Part shown: positions 33,263 to 41,899 of the stretch, in pieces
Position numbering within the stretch: position 1 is the stretch's first letter
Layout: every line of letters starts with the position of its first letter
Program-made: the position numbers and the translations under genes
The notes under the pieces: generated by a model
What the model saw: the letters and a program-made list of their open reading frames with translations, nothing else
Databases searched by the model: none
What the model was told of the DNA's origin: nothing
From: Paenibacillus_AA sp045062745
GTDB lineage: Bacteria > Bacillota > Bacilli > Paenibacillales > NBRC-103111
Assembly: GCF_045062745.1 (NCBI RefSeq)
Contig: NZ_JBJGED010000036.1
Coordinates: 1-64,000, forward strand
DNA length: 64,000 bases
Direction: 5' to 3'

Positions 33263-34333
33263 ATGATTCCATTAGTGCATCCATGCGTGGAAGCAGATGA
33301 TCTTCATATTTTACAACAGTATGGTAAGCAGGACAGCTTTAAAAACTCAAAGCTAAAATTAGAGAACGAATTTGCTGATTTTTTAGGTTATAAATATGCC
33401 ATTGCGGTAACTTCAGGAACGGCCGCTCTTCATTTAGCATTACTTGCCTTAGGCATTACCAATGACGACGAAGTTATTTGTCCCTCTTATACATGTACAG
33501 CAATACTGAACAGCATATTATATACGGGTGCTAAGCCTGTTTTTACAGACATTGCAATGAATGTGCAAAACTCGGACTTCAGTATGGATCTGCTGCATGC
33601 TAGAGCAAATATTACGGAAAGAACCAAAGCATTAATATTTACGCACATGTTCGGTAAAGCGATTGATCTAGATGAATTTAAGAGCTTGAACATTCCCTTG
33701 ATTGAGGATGCCACACTATCATTAGGCGCCGTTTCGAAGAACAATCGTAAGGCTGGAAGTAAAGGAGATATTTCCATTGTTTCCTTACACGAAAGCAAAA
33801 TGATTTCTGCGATTGCCGGCGGAGTGTTGTGTACGAGTAACGAAGTGTATTATCATGCTGCTCTCGAGTATCTAGAGTCTACTAGTCACTCAAAGCTGTT
33901 CCATCTGAGATATAATTATGAGATGCCTCCTATTCACGCTGCACTAGCAATAAACCAGCTTCAGAAGCTTCCTAAATTTATTGAGAGGCGGCTGCAGCTG
34001 GCATCCTTATATAAGGAAAAATTAATGGCTTACAAGCACGTGCTGGAACTTCCTGAATTAATGGATGATAACATTTTTTTCCGCTATATGGTTCAGCTGA
34101 AAGAAGGCATCACTCCAGAGAGCATATTATCACAAGGTCTTGAGTATCGGATTCAATTTGGCAGAGGAGTATATCCCTCTCTTCACCAATATACCGGAAT
34201 ATCTAATGAGCTTTTCCCTAACACCACGGAAGCTGTACAAACGATGCTTAGTATTCCTTTATACCCCGCATTAACGGATTCGGAGGCACTCCATATTCTT
34301 GATACGCTTATCCATATATTAATGAAAAAGTAA
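33263..34333 (+). CDS. DegT/DnrJ/EryC1-family aminotransferase
   Basis: A 356-residue PLP enzyme. VTSGTAALHLALLALGI binds the phosphate. DDEVICPSYTCTAILNSI and IEDATLSLGA are standard family blocks, and SLHESKMISAIAGG holds the putative Schiff-base Lys (the family usually reads ...K-x-x-x-x-GEGG; here it is A-I-A-GG). It is a second aminotransferase in the operon besides the PseC-like enzyme at 39619, so it likely acts on a different keto sugar or side product. Bacillus SpsC is the positional counterpart. Confidence 0.82.
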   Translation: MIPLVHPCVEADDLHILQQYGKQDSFKNSKLKLENEFADFLGYKYAIAVTSGTAALHLALLALGITNDDEVICPSYTCTAILNSILYTGAKPVFTDIAMNVQNSDFSMDLLHARANITERTKALIFTHMFGKAIDLDEFKSLNIPLIEDATLSLGAVSKNNRKAGSKGDISIVSLHESKMISAIAGGVLCTSNEVYYHAALEYLESTSHSKLFHLRYNYEMPPIHAALAINQLQKLPKFIERRLQLASLYKEKLMAYKHVLELPELMDDNIFFRYMVQLKEGITPESILSQGLEYRIQFGRGVYPSLHQYTGISNELFPNTTEAVQTMLSIPLYPALTDSEALHILDTLIHILMKK

Positions 34334-34345
34334 AGGAATAATAAA

Positions 34346-35041
34346 ATGAGAAATGTAGCGATTATTCAAGCCCGCATGGGCTCGACTCGGCTTCCTGGAA
34401 AGGTATTAAAAATGCTTGGTGAAACAACTGTACTTGAGCTGGTTGTGAACCGTGTTAAAGCCTCCCAAAAAATACAGGAGGTTATAGTAGCTACATCGAT
34501 TTTGGAGCGGGATGACCCTATTGAATCGCTTTGTAAATCAATCAATGTTAGATGCTACAGAGGCTCAGAGACCGATGTGATGGAACGATATTATTATGCC
34601 GCCAAAGAAGCAAGAGCAGATAACATTGTTCGGGTTACATGTGATTGCCCATTAGTAGATCCTGATACGATCGATGAATTGATTGAACTTGCCTCAACTG
34701 GGCAATACGACTATATTCTGAAGGATGAACTGCCAGTTGGTTTAACATCAGAATTGTTCTCGATGGATATCCTTACGAAGCTTACTGAGGAAGAAACCTC
34801 TTTAAAGCATCGCGAACATATCGTGACTGCATTTTTAGATCATATGGAGCAGTATAGAACTTGCATCTATTATCCTGAAGCAGCTTTACGTCACCCGGAA
34901 ATTCGATTGACCCTTGATACTTCGGATGATTACAAACTGTTGGAGCATGTGGTACAACACTTTAGAAATGATATGCCCCTTGTGAATATTAGTAAAGTAA
35001 TCGATTATTTGTTAGCTAACAAAGAGATATTAACGAACTAG
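34346..35041 (+). CDS. spsF: SpsF-type cytidylyltransferase family protein (CMP-nonulosonate synthase candidate)
   Basis: A 231-residue nucleotidyltransferase. AIIQARMGSTRLPGKVLKML is the SpsF/KdsB-like CTP-binding start, and RVTCDCPLVDPDTIDELI contains the metal-binding Asp block. The family includes PseF/NeuA-like CMP-sugar synthetases and Bacillus SpsF of the spore coat polysaccharide locus. Next to PseB-, PseG-, PseI- and PseC-like genes, it is the best candidate for making the CMP-activated nonulosonic acid. Confidence 0.82.
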   Translation: MRNVAIIQARMGSTRLPGKVLKMLGETTVLELVVNRVKASQKIQEVIVATSILERDDPIESLCKSINVRCYRGSETDVMERYYYAAKEARADNIVRVTCDCPLVDPDTIDELIELASTGQYDYILKDELPVGLTSELFSMDILTKLTEEETSLKHREHIVTAFLDHMEQYRTCIYYPEAALRHPEIRLTLDTSDDYKLLEHVVQHFRNDMPLVNISKVIDYLLANKEILTN

Positions 35042-35069
35042 TGCTGAGAATTTGAAAGTGAGGTAGATT

Positions 35070-35732
35070 ATGTATATATCCGAGCATCAATTGAAATGGG
35101 ATGAATTACATACAAACCAACGTTTTCTACTAAGGCACCCAGACGAATCGGTACTAAGATTCGTGGAATCAAATTATGACGAACCGAGAAAAACACATTT
35201 ATTGGATCTAGGCTGCGGAGCAGGTCGGCATGTGATATTTCTGGCCCATCAAGGTTATAGAGTAACGGGCATCGATTTTTCAGATCAAGCTCTTCAATTT
35301 ACAAATTCAATTCTGCAAGAATACAAACTTCAGGCAGATTTAGTACAAGGAAATATTCTTGCATTGCCTTTCGATACAGAGTGTTTTGATGCTGTTATTT
35401 GCTACGGAGTACTCTATTATTTCTATAAAGCAGATATTGAGACCATCGTACGTGAATTATACAGAGTAATGAAACAAGGCGGAAAGGCGTTTTTTGTAGT
35501 AAGATCAATTCGTGATCAAAGGTATGTTTTAGGACAAGAGGTTGAGAAGAACACAATTGTGTTAAACGATAATCGAACCAATGAACAAGGTATGAGAATG
35601 CACTTTTTTGAACCTGAAGAATTAAACAGTCTCTTTTCTGAATTTTCGGAAATAGAAATAGGCATTAAGGAAGAAAGCATGTATAGCAAAGAAGTTGTTA
35701 ACTCAGATTACTTAATTACTGTAACCAAATAA
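35070..35732 (+). CDS. Class I SAM-dependent methyltransferase
   Basis: A 220-residue protein. LLDLGCGAGRHVIFLAHQGYRVTGIDFSDQAL is a textbook motif I and II for AdoMet binding; NILALPFDTECFDAVICYGVLYYF is motif IV. It could methylate a sugar hydroxyl or carboxyl. It is followed by a shorter relative, an unusual tandem for this kind of operon. Confidence 0.85.
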   Translation: MYISEHQLKWDELHTNQRFLLRHPDESVLRFVESNYDEPRKTHLLDLGCGAGRHVIFLAHQGYRVTGIDFSDQALQFTNSILQEYKLQADLVQGNILALPFDTECFDAVICYGVLYYFYKADIETIVRELYRVMKQGGKAFFVVRSIRDQRYVLGQEVEKNTIVLNDNRTNEQGMRMHFFEPEELNSLFSEFSEIEIGIKEESMYSKEVVNSDYLITVTK

Positions 35733-35751
35733 TCCAAATAAGGATGAGGAT

Positions 35752-36327
35752 ATGAGCGCCCTTTCGAATCTTCCAAGTGAATTAGTGATACGCTTTGTTA
35801 AAACTCACTTCAAAGAGCGAAACAGTTATCATCTTGCCGACTTAAGCTGTGGCAATGGAAGACACATGCTATTTATGTTAAGGGAAGGACATGTCGTAGC
35901 CGGTACTGATAGTTCTACCAGGAATGTAGAGTCCGCACAACAACTTTTAACAAAACATGGTTTTGAACCCCTTATAATTCAAGCCAATTTAACTAACCTT
36001 CCATTCGAAAACGAACAGTTTGACGGTCTACTATGCGAACATATGCTCATGTTTCTTAATCAGCAGGAGCTTGAACAGGCTATAGGAGAGCTCTACAGAA
36101 TATTAAAGCCCGGGGGCAAATGTTTTATCACGGTTAGAAATACAAACGATACGCTCTTCCGTACTGGTAACACATTGGAGGATCACACTTTTATTCATTT
36201 TTTCACAGAAGAGGAAATTCATCAATTATTCAAAGCTTTTATGAACGTAACGATTGGAGTTAAACGGTTCAGTCAAAACTCTTTAACCCAATATAGCTCT
36301 GAATACCTCATCACTCTTGTAAAATAA
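35752..36327 (+). CDS. Class I SAM-dependent methyltransferase, shorter paralogue
   Basis: A 191-residue protein resembling its upstream neighbour over its length (HLADLSCGNGRHMLFMLREGH versus HLLDLGCGAGRHVIFLAHQGY; FTEEEIHQLFKAF at the end). It lacks the first 35-40 residues of the neighbour, and in motif I the usual Gly is Ser (DLSCGNG). Whether it is catalytically complete is uncertain. ATG follows GGATGAGGAT. Confidence 0.78.
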   Translation: MSALSNLPSELVIRFVKTHFKERNSYHLADLSCGNGRHMLFMLREGHVVAGTDSSTRNVESAQQLLTKHGFEPLIIQANLTNLPFENEQFDGLLCEHMLMFLNQQELEQAIGELYRILKPGGKCFITVRNTNDTLFRTGNTLEDHTFIHFFTEEEIHQLFKAFMNVTIGVKRFSQNSLTQYSSEYLITLVK

Positions 36328-36347
36328 ACCATGGGGGAGTCGGATTA

Positions 36348-37532
36348 ATGGGTAAATTACTAATTATTGGTGCCGGACCTCTTCAGGTCCCTCTTATATT
36401 AAAAGCCAAGGAATTAGGACTGTATACCGTTGCGGTCGATTATAACCCCGAAGCACCTGGTGCAAAGCTGGCAGATGATTTTTATGCAATCAGTACAAGC
36501 GACCAAGAACGAATTGTTCAGCTTGCGGATGATTTGAGCATCGATGGAGTTGTAACCAACTCGGACTTTCCAGTAAGGGTTGCTAGTATTGTTGGGAATA
36601 ATAGAGGACTTCCTGGTATTTCGCCTTTAACCGCAACTATAGCAACGAATAAACTGCTGCTGCGTGAGATATTAAGAGAGAACCAAATTAACCAACCGAA
36701 GTTTTTCAAGGTTTCTACTCTCGAAGACGTCCGATATTTCAATACAAAGCTTGGTCTCCCATGGATTATTAAACCGGTCGATTCTTCCGCAAGCAGGGGA
36801 GTCAGCTTAGTTGTTTCTGAAAGTCAGATTGAATATGCCTTTCACCGGGCACAGCAAAATTCAAAGTCTTCCATATGTATAATGGAGGAATATGTAACGG
36901 GTGAAGAATATTCCATTGAAAGCTTTACAAACAATGGGCATACAGAAATAATAGCTATAACTCAAAAAGTAACGTCTGGTCCCCCCTATTTCGTCGAGAC
37001 TGGGCATATCATTCCCGCACCTATTGATGATGAATTAAAAAGGCATATTTCGAATTATGTGAAGGATGTAATAAAAAGTATTCATTTTACTTGCGGCCCC
37101 ACTCATACAGAGATCAAAGTGAAAAGTGACAAAGAAATTGTACTGATCGAAATTGGCCCTAGGCTGGGTGGAGATTACATTACTACCGATCTAGTACCTT
37201 TTGCGACTGGTTATGATATAGTAGAGAATACAATCAGAGCAGCTTGTAATATGGAATTAATCAATTTCGATACTAGTGGCGAGAAATGTGCAGGAGTTCT
37301 TTTTATAAAGCAAAAGAAAGGTGTTTTTAAAGGTATTGAGGGCTGGGAAGAGATACTATCGAAACCGTATGTCAAGCGCGGAGAGTTATTCGTAAATATA
37401 GGTGATTCAATAGATGAATTACAGAGCAGTCAATGCAGGATTGGATATTTAATCCTAAATACCGACCGTTACGCAGATATTGAAAGCGCCTTTCGTACAA
37501 TAGAAAAGGAACTACATTTGATCATTACTTAA
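36348..37532 (+). CDS. ATP-grasp family carboxylate-amine ligase
   Basis: A 394-residue ATP-grasp enzyme. LLIIGAGPLQVPLILKAKE is the N-terminal Rossmann-like pre-ATP-grasp start. WIIKPVDSSASRGVSLV is the ATP-clamping loop, and IEIGPRLGGDYITTDLVPFATGYD contains the metal-binding Glu. The family joins a carboxylate to an amine or thiol. A related protein of almost the same length lies at 57857-59047. In a sugar operon it might add an amino acid to an amino sugar, which is inference. Confidence 0.85.
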   Translation: MGKLLIIGAGPLQVPLILKAKELGLYTVAVDYNPEAPGAKLADDFYAISTSDQERIVQLADDLSIDGVVTNSDFPVRVASIVGNNRGLPGISPLTATIATNKLLLREILRENQINQPKFFKVSTLEDVRYFNTKLGLPWIIKPVDSSASRGVSLVVSESQIEYAFHRAQQNSKSSICIMEEYVTGEEYSIESFTNNGHTEIIAITQKVTSGPPYFVETGHIIPAPIDDELKRHISNYVKDVIKSIHFTCGPTHTEIKVKSDKEIVLIEIGPRLGGDYITTDLVPFATGYDIVENTIRAACNMELINFDTSGEKCAGVLFIKQKKGVFKGIEGWEEILSKPYVKRGELFVNIGDSIDELQSSQCRIGYLILNTDRYADIESAFRTIEKELHLIIT

Positions 37533-37581
37533 TTATTGCGGCCTTAAAAATTGAGTGAGAGAACTAGCGGAGGGTATAAAT

Positions 37582-38628
37582 ATGTTTACAGTTCATAATC
37601 ATGGCGTAAGCCCGGGTCATCGCCCTTTCATCATCGCGGAGATGTCGGGCAATCATAACCAATCGCTTGATCGGGCACTGGCTATCGTGGAAGCGGCGGC
37701 GGAAGCAGGGGCGCATGCGCTTAAGCTGCAGACGTATACGGCTGATACGATGACACTTGACTTGTCAGAAGGGGCCTTTTTCATCGACGACCCGAACAGC
37801 CTGTGGAAAGGGACCTCTTTGCACAAGCTGTATCAGGAAGCTTATACGCCATGGGAATGGCATAAACCGATCTTCGAGCGATGTCGGGAATTAGGTATGA
37901 TTGGGTTCAGCACTCCATTTGACGAGTCTGCAGTTGATTTTCTGGAATCGCTAGATGTACCGCTCTATAAGATCGCTTCGTTCGAAAACACGGACATACC
38001 TCTTATACGGAAAGTAGCAGCTACAGGAAAACCTATGATCATATCGACGGGCATGGCTTCCATTGCCGAATTAGATGAGACGGTAAGAGAAGCTAGAGCT
38101 GCAGGCTGCACAAACTTGGTCCTGCTAAAATGCACTAGTACATACCCCGCTACTCCAGAGTATTCCAACCTGCTGACAATTCCGCATCTAAAGCAGTTAT
38201 TCGGGTGCCAGGTTGGTTTATCCGATCATACGATGGGTGTTGGAGCAGCAGTTGCTAGTGTAGCTCTAGGGGCAACGGTAATTGAGAAGCACTTCACTCT
38301 CCGAAGAGCCGACGGAGGTGTCGACTCGACCTTCTCATTGGAGCCGGAAGAGATGAAGTCGCTTGTTGTCGAGACGGAGAGGGCTTGGCAAGCGTTAGGA
38401 CAAATTCATTACGGATACACGGAGAAAGAAGCTCCTTCACTCAAATATCGCAGATCCCTATATATCGCTGAAGATATGAAAGCAGGAGACCAATTCACCG
38501 CTCGCAACCTCCGAGCTATTCGTCCGGGATTCGGTCTTCCTCCCAAGCATTATGATCAACTGCTTGGCAATACCGTAAAGCGGGATGTGGCTAAAGGCAC
38601 TCCAGTTACGTGGGACTTATTCATATAA
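37582..38628 (+). CDS. pseI: Pseudaminic acid synthase-like protein (NeuB/SpsE family)
   Basis: A 348-residue NeuB-family synthase condensing the free trideoxy sugar with phosphoenolpyruvate. RPFIIAEMSGNHNQSLDRAL is the metal/PEP start. KLQTYTADTMTLD, FSTPFDESAVDFLE, IISTGMASIAELDE, LSDHTMG and VIEKHFTLRRADGGVD are diagnostic, the last being PseI/SpsE-like. The C-terminal SAF (antifreeze-like) domain begins near residue 285. GGAGGG lies 7 nt before the ATG. From here to 40809 the DNA is clearly more GC-rich than the preceding genes, suggesting a different origin for this block. Confidence 0.92.
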   Translation: MFTVHNHGVSPGHRPFIIAEMSGNHNQSLDRALAIVEAAAEAGAHALKLQTYTADTMTLDLSEGAFFIDDPNSLWKGTSLHKLYQEAYTPWEWHKPIFERCRELGMIGFSTPFDESAVDFLESLDVPLYKIASFENTDIPLIRKVAATGKPMIISTGMASIAELDETVREARAAGCTNLVLLKCTSTYPATPEYSNLLTIPHLKQLFGCQVGLSDHTMGVGAAVASVALGATVIEKHFTLRRADGGVDSTFSLEPEEMKSLVVETERAWQALGQIHYGYTEKEAPSLKYRRSLYIAEDMKAGDQFTARNLRAIRPGFGLPPKHYDQLLGNTVKRDVAKGTPVTWDLFI

Positions 38629-38652
38629 TATAGAAAGCAGGGGAACCATTAC

Positions 38653-39618
38653 ATGAAAAATATTTTACTAACCGGCGGAGCCGGGTTTATTGGGCGTTGG
38701 GTCGCCAAGCGATTGCTCGACGACGGAAATTCCGTATGGATACTAGACGATTTGTCCAATGGACAAGAAGCAAATCTGACCGAATTTATGAGTAACCCCC
38801 GGTTAAAGCAATTTATCCATGGGGACATCAAGGACGAGTCGCTTCTGGAGCAATTGTTTTCTTTAACCCGATTCGACATCTGTTACCACCTTGGTGCATC
38901 GATCAATGTGCAGGATTCGATAGATGATCCGCGAACGACGTTTTACAACGATACAATAGGGACGTTCTTCTTGATGGAGCAGTGCCGGAAACATCATGTG
39001 AAGGTCGTATTCATGAGCACTTGCATGGTTTATGATCGCTGTACAGATGAGACCGGAATTACCGAACAGCATCCAATCAAGCCTGCATCGCCTTATGCAG
39101 GAGCAAAGATTGCCGCTGAGAACATGGTACTGTCCTACTATCATGCATATGGATTGCCGGTCGTTGTTATACGGCCGTTCAACACATACGGCCCGTTCCA
39201 GAAGACCGGAGGCGAAGGCGGCGTCGTTGCCATTTTTATTCATAACAAGCTTGCTGGCAAGGACCTCAACATTTACGGCGAGGGAACTCAAACCCGCGAT
39301 CTGCTATATGTCGAAGATTGTGCTCACTTCGTCGTAGAGGCGGGATACTCCGACCAGGTGGACGGTCATATCGTGAATGCCGGTCTCGGACGGGATATTT
39401 CCGTTAACGATCTGGCTCTGCTGATCGTTGGGGATCCGTCTAAGATCAAGCATGTCGAACACATTCATCCTCAAAGTGAAATTCAAAAGCTGCTGGGCAA
39501 CTCAGCGAAAGCTAAACAACTCCTAGGCTGGGAGCCTCAAGTTAGTCTGGAAGAGGGCATTCGCTTGACCGAAGAGTGGATTAAAGCCAACCTGTTGTCA
39601 GAAAAGGCGGTAAAATAA
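38653..39618 (+). CDS. NAD-dependent epimerase/dehydratase
   Basis: A 321-residue extended SDR: TGGAGFIGRWVAKRLL, then MSTCMVYD at the Ser/Thr position, SPYAGAKIAAENMVL with the Y-x3-K pair, and RPFNTYGPFQKTGGEGGVV. It is related to 4,6-dehydratases and epimerases that feed nonulosonate or amino-sugar routes (LegB-like position), but its substrate is not readable. It ends one base before the PseC-like gene, in the same GC-rich block. Confidence 0.82.
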   Translation: MKNILLTGGAGFIGRWVAKRLLDDGNSVWILDDLSNGQEANLTEFMSNPRLKQFIHGDIKDESLLEQLFSLTRFDICYHLGASINVQDSIDDPRTTFYNDTIGTFFLMEQCRKHHVKVVFMSTCMVYDRCTDETGITEQHPIKPASPYAGAKIAAENMVLSYYHAYGLPVVVIRPFNTYGPFQKTGGEGGVVAIFIHNKLAGKDLNIYGEGTQTRDLLYVEDCAHFVVEAGYSDQVDGHIVNAGLGRDISVNDLALLIVGDPSKIKHVEHIHPQSEIQKLLGNSAKAKQLLGWEPQVSLEEGIRLTEEWIKANLLSEKAVK

Positions 39619-40809
39619 ATGAAGCCATCTACGAGTCAAGTGAGTACGCCGGTTCGCAGCACGATGCTCTCCTATGGCCAGCAATGGATTGACGAGCAGG
39701 ACATCGCCTCCGTTGTGGAAGTGTTAAAAGGCAGCTACTTGACGCAGGGCCCGCGAATTGCCGACTTTGAGAGAGCGGTTGCGGAGGAAGCGGGTGCCCG
39801 TTATGCGGTGGCTTTCTCAAGCGGTACAGCCGCTTTACACGGTGCCGCATTCGCTGCGGGCATCGGACTGGGCGACGAGGCGATAACAACGCCGATTACG
39901 TTCGCGGCAAGCAGTAACTGCGTGCTCTACCAACGCGGCACACCTGTTTTTGCCGATATTAGGCCAGATACTTACAATATCGACCCGGAGGATATTGAGC
40001 GTAAGCTAACCTCTCGTACAAAGGCCATCATACCTGTTGATTACACAGGCCAGCCGGCTGATATGGATGCAATCCGAGCACTGGCGGATAAGCGAGGTCT
40101 GGTCGTAATTGAAGATGCGGCGCACTCCTTGGGAGCTACGTATAAGAATCGTAAAGTCGGTACTCTAGCCGATATGACGATGTTTAGCTTCCACCCGCTT
40201 AAGCATGTGACGACGGCCGAAGGCGGAGTAATCGTGACCGATCACCACGAATACTATAAAAAGCTGGAGTTGTTCCGCAGCCACGGTATTACGAAAGACC
40301 CCGAGATGCTGCTAACAGACGAAGGTCCTTGGTATTACGAGATGCATGAACTCGGATATCACTATCGGATGACAGATCTGCACGCAGCGCTAGGCTTATC
40401 CCAGATGGCCAAGCTGCACTCTTTTGTTGAGCGGAGAAGGGAAATCGCTTCGATTTATAACGAGGCATTCAGCGATCTTCCTGGAATCGTCCGGCCATAT
40501 CAACATCCTGATACGAATTCCAGTTGGCACTTATATATGATTCGATTGGAGTTCAGCGAATTCTCTGTAGGCCGCAGAAGATGGTTCGAGGCCCTTCGCG
40601 CTGAGAATATAGGCGTACATGTCCATTATATTCCTGTTTACAAACTGCCTTACTATCAGAAGCTGGGCTATAAGGCGGGACTATGTCCAATAGCAGAACA
40701 ATATTATGAGTCGGCGATAACACTCCCCCTGTTCCCTAAGATGTCGAATCAAGATGTCCAAGACGTTATTCACGCCGTGAAAAAAATACATGCCGCTTAT
40801 AAATACTGA
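39619..40809 (+). CDS. pseC: PseC-like UDP-4-keto sugar aminotransferase
   Basis: A 396-residue PLP enzyme of the DegT family. SYGQQWIDEQDIASVVEVLKG, FSSGTAALHGAAFAAGI, TTPITFAASSNCVLYQRG, VIEDAAHSLGA and SFHPLKHVTTAEGG (Schiff-base Lys) are close to PseC, which makes UDP-4-amino-4,6-dideoxy-N-acetyl-L-altrosamine from the PseB product. The next step, a PseH acetyltransferase, has no recognisable gene in the operon. Just past it is an insertion-sequence scar. Confidence 0.9.
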   Translation: MKPSTSQVSTPVRSTMLSYGQQWIDEQDIASVVEVLKGSYLTQGPRIADFERAVAEEAGARYAVAFSSGTAALHGAAFAAGIGLGDEAITTPITFAASSNCVLYQRGTPVFADIRPDTYNIDPEDIERKLTSRTKAIIPVDYTGQPADMDAIRALADKRGLVVIEDAAHSLGATYKNRKVGTLADMTMFSFHPLKHVTTAEGGVIVTDHHEYYKKLELFRSHGITKDPEMLLTDEGPWYYEMHELGYHYRMTDLHAALGLSQMAKLHSFVERRREIASIYNEAFSDLPGIVRPYQHPDTNSSWHLYMIRLEFSEFSVGRRRWFEALRAENIGVHVHYIPVYKLPYYQKLGYKAGLCPIAEQYYESAITLPLFPKMSNQDVQDVIHAVKKIHAAYKY

Positions 40810-40839
40810 ACTAAGCCGGTAGGGTCCATTAAGCAGCTG

Positions 40840-41390
40840 AAAGCCGACAAGTGAGGCTAAAGCCTGCTGAAAGCCACCTCTGGCTGAAGCCGCTCAAGCT
40901 TCCGACTGAAACTCGGCAATCTTATTGGCTACTCTTTGATGCTGTTGTCCTTCGATATACCGCCGGATCGTATCTTCATTCATGGTACCGACAGTTGCAC
41001 AGAAATATCCTCTGGCCCATAGATGTTGACCCCAGTATTACTTCTTGAGATGTGGGAGTTCATCCTGGATAAGTCTTGATGACCTTCCCTTGAGGTGGCT
41101 GGGGCCATCGTGGGCGGGCAGGGTATCAATAAGTGGATATGATCCTTCCCCACGCTACCCTTTATAATCGTGATCCCACGGGTGAAGCAGCATTGGTTTA
41201 TTAACTCTCGAGTTCTCATGGCAATTTCGCCAGTTAGCCCATGATAGCGATATTTGGTAATCCAGTCATATACCGAATGTCCTTCGGTCTGGTAATCGAC
41301 CATGTTTTTCACCTTTACCATTATGGTAGAGGTGGCATGCTACACTGTCAATGTGCTGGAAGCTGACCGCCTAAAGGCGGTAGGTTTAGA
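40840..41390 (-). mobile_element. IS200-like element, decayed
   Basis: The transposase pseudogene is bracketed by subterminal hairpins typical of this family: GACCGCC-TAAA-GGCGGT (about 41368-41385) on the 5' side and AGGCT-AA-AGCCT (40854-40865) on the 3' side. Outer limits are approximate because this family has no inverted repeats or target duplication. Confidence 0.6.
40904..41321 (-). pseudogene. IS200/IS605-type Y1 transposase (tnpA), broken
   Basis: The minus strand encodes a Y1 transposase: WITKYRYHGLTGEIAMRTREL, then the HUH-type motif KDHIHLLIPCPP. After that a frameshift moves the frame, and the continuation (HLKK-stop-YWGQHLWARGYFCATVGTMNEDTIRRYIEGQ, catalytic Tyr) is interrupted by a TAA at about 41040. 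The gene is inactive. The reading ends at TGA near 40904. Confidence 0.85.
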
Positions 41391-41524
41391 CCCGTCACGT
41401 GGATACTAAATCAGATAGCCTCATGATTATGAATTATTATGCCCTCTCGCTTCCCAATAAGGTTTTTACATCTCTCAACTTACCAACGGTTGACCGACAG
41501 AGAATGCACACGGCCGGTGGAATA

Positions 41525-41835
41525 AGCGATATTCAATATGGTTACCTATCGTGTCCTTGATCCCGGCGGCAAACTGGCCATTGATGACTGTCGACCGTAA
41601 AGTTGTGTTTCCTGATTTGCGATCTTTCGAAGTTCAGTACGGCTTCCGGTCGATGGAAGTCAAAGAAATCGTCATCGCGACGGTGAGGCGTGGGCGCGTT
41701 ATGTATTTGTCTACAATCCAGGGAAAGCCAAGTGGGATGTCGCCCGGCGTGAAGCCCATTTGGAACGCTGCACGCAAACCTGGCACGGCTGAACGAGTTC
41801 GATTATGGAGACTCTCCTCAGTTGGAGTTCATATA
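41525..41835 (+). pseudogene. Degenerate transposase fragment
   Basis: In one plus-strand frame a stretch reads WARYVFVYNPGKAKWDVARR, reminiscent of the 'RYIvvyNPekAkrD' patch of IS1634-like DDE transposases. Stops and frame changes interrupt it on both sides. The rest of 41390-41899 holds no gene I can support. Confidence 0.3.
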
Positions 41836-41899
41836 ATTTACGAAAAATGGAACTTAAGGACCTTTATATGGCGGAAAGTCATCTGCCTCTTTTTGAAAG

